Source: Gammaproteobacteria bacterium (GTDB taxonomy: Bacteria; Pseudomonadota; Gammaproteobacteria; SZUA-229). From it: 7,263 nucleotides of DNA. This document shows positions 6,878-7,263 of this stretch, one piece after another (the first letter of the stretch is position 1; each line of letters opens with the position of its first letter). Under the pieces are notes generated by a model that had not been told where the DNA came from, did no database searches, and was given only the letters and a program-made list of their open reading frames with translations. The position numbers were made by a program, and so were the translations under genes. The stretch lies in the NCBI GenBank assembly GCA_030637945.1, contig DAOWFN010000200.1, positions 1 to 7,263 of the forward strand. The letters run 5' to 3'.

Positions 6878-6890
6878 CTTTGTCTGTAAC
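6871..6890 (-). promoter_or_regulatory. CusR/CopR-like copper box
   Basis: The plus strand reads GTTACAACTTTGTCTGTAAC, with perfect outer arms GTTACA/TGTAAC. On the minus strand the inner core is GACAA-AG-TTGT. The E. coli CusR box, as I recall it, is a palindrome centred on TGACAA-NN-TTGTCA; ten of its twelve fixed bases agree here. The site lies 47-66 nt upstream of the GTG of the small gene and overlaps a possible -35. A CusR/CopR-type response regulator activated by a CusS-like sensor is therefore the likely controller, but neither gene is in the window. The MerR-type CueR operator was looked for and not seen. Confidence 0.5.
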
Positions 6891-6934
6891 ACTTATGAAT
6901 AGTTCATTCTTAATCAAAAATGCATCTGTTCATC

Positions 6935-7014
6935 TGCGAAAATCGCGGAACAAGATTCCGCTTCCACAAAAAACTGGTCTTGTAGGAGTGGAATCTTGTT
7001 CCGCGATTTTTGCA
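6935..7014. repeat. Inverted pair of REP-like elements, probable purA terminator
   Basis: Two REP-like units face each other. The right unit, on the plus strand, starts GTAG (6982-6985) followed by GAGTGGAATCTTGTTCCGCG. The left unit, on the minus strand, reads GTGG, then AAGCGGAATCTTGTTCCGCG. Each has its own small hairpin with a TCTTG loop. Between them a 21-bp perfect inverted repeat (6939-6959 with 6990-7010) can form one large stem with a 30-nt interior. On the purA strand the stem ends in GATTTTCGC, a short T-run. GTAG plus a short imperfect palindrome is the signature of REPs mobilised by RAYT-type transposases. No such transposase gene is in the window. Confidence 0.75.
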
Positions 7015-7016
7015 AT

Positions 7017-7263
7017 TTAACCAAACGGATGATTTAAGATAATTGTCTCATCACGCTCTGGGCCAGTAGAAACGATATCAACCGGTACACCAACGACTTC
7101 TGCCAGACGTTTCAGATAGTTTCTGGCATTCTCTGGCAGATCATCAAGGCTCTTGGTACCTACCGTCGATTCACTCCAGCCTGGCATTGACTCATACACT
7201 GATTCACATTGCTCGATGGCGTCTGCACCTAATGGTGGCATGTGCAGGTCTTCGCCCTGGTAA
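7017..7263 (-). CDS. purA: Adenylosuccinate synthase, C-terminal part
   Basis: The 3' end of purA: 81 residues and the stop, with the start beyond the right edge. The enzyme joins IMP and aspartate using GTP, the first committed step from IMP to AMP, in the cytoplasm. Recognisable are MPPLGADAIEQCESVYESMPGW near the start of the fragment (family form: MPGWSEST) and, close to the end, VDIVSTGPERDETI. STGP is the loop that contacts the guanine of GTP. The frame is open to the edge: seven further residues, YQGEDLH, precede the first Met in view, so that Met is internal. The stop is two bases from the REP-like hairpin. It is a housekeeping gene and appears functionally separate from the cus unit. 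Confidence 0.96.
   Translation of the reverse strand, partial: YQGEDLHMPPLGADAIEQCESVYESMPGWSESTVGTKSLDDLPENARNYLKRLAEVVGVPVDIVSTGPERDETIILNHPFG

Noticed and set aside
6895..6907. ATGAA-TAG-TTCAT palindrome as a second operator
   Set aside because: Five-bp AT-rich arms are expected by chance and it does not resemble the copper-box core.
6938..7010. CRISPR repeat pair
   Set aside because: The units are inverted, not direct, there are only two, and they fit a REP-type pair.

Overview
The window comes from a gammaproteobacterium of moderate GC content; I cannot place it in a genus. Three things point there. A purA 3' end lies at the right edge. A REP-like inverted repeat of the GTAG-plus-hairpin type common in pseudomonads and relatives abuts it. 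The efflux genes are very close in sequence to the enterobacterial Cus/Sil systems. Everything that is clearly coding lies on the minus strand, so the window reads right to left.

Layout from the right edge: the last 81 codons of purA (7263-7017), whose stop is followed after two bases by a long REP-like hairpin (6935-7014) that probably ends its transcript. About 45 bases further on is a 20-bp palindrome (6871-6890) with a core resembling the CusR/CopR copper box. It sits just upstream of a four-gene unit: a small exported Cys/Met/His-rich protein (6824-6432), then cusC (6343-5060), cusB (5073-3850) and cusA (3853-728). cusC/cusB overlap by 14 nt and cusB/cusA by 4 nt (ATGA), so these three are translationally coupled. 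A 76-nt gap separates the small gene from the cusC frame.

Together cusCBA encodes a tripartite pump: an inner-membrane RND transporter (CusA), a periplasmic adaptor (CusB) and an outer-membrane channel (CusC), expected to export Cu(I) and Ag(I). The specificity call rests on the three periplasmic methionines of CusA (M566, M616, M665) and the N-terminal methionines of CusB (M42, M56, M58), which match the metal ligands known in E. coli. The small Cys-rich protein in front probably binds the same metal in the periplasm. No cusF, cusRS or copA is present in the window.

The left 727 bases are AT-rich and hold no large gene. They contain several small structures: a possible terminator at the edge, an 18-bp tandem direct repeat, two adjacent hairpins, a 19-codon plus-strand ORF with a good ribosome-binding site (MTCHLMCGRHTEGSHVYYY), a hairpin overlapping its last codons, and a nested inverted repeat with a T-run that may terminate transcription from both sides. 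The 19-codon ORF is the least explained item in the window. It looks like a leader peptide or a short peptide-encoding RNA, but no plus-strand gene follows it.
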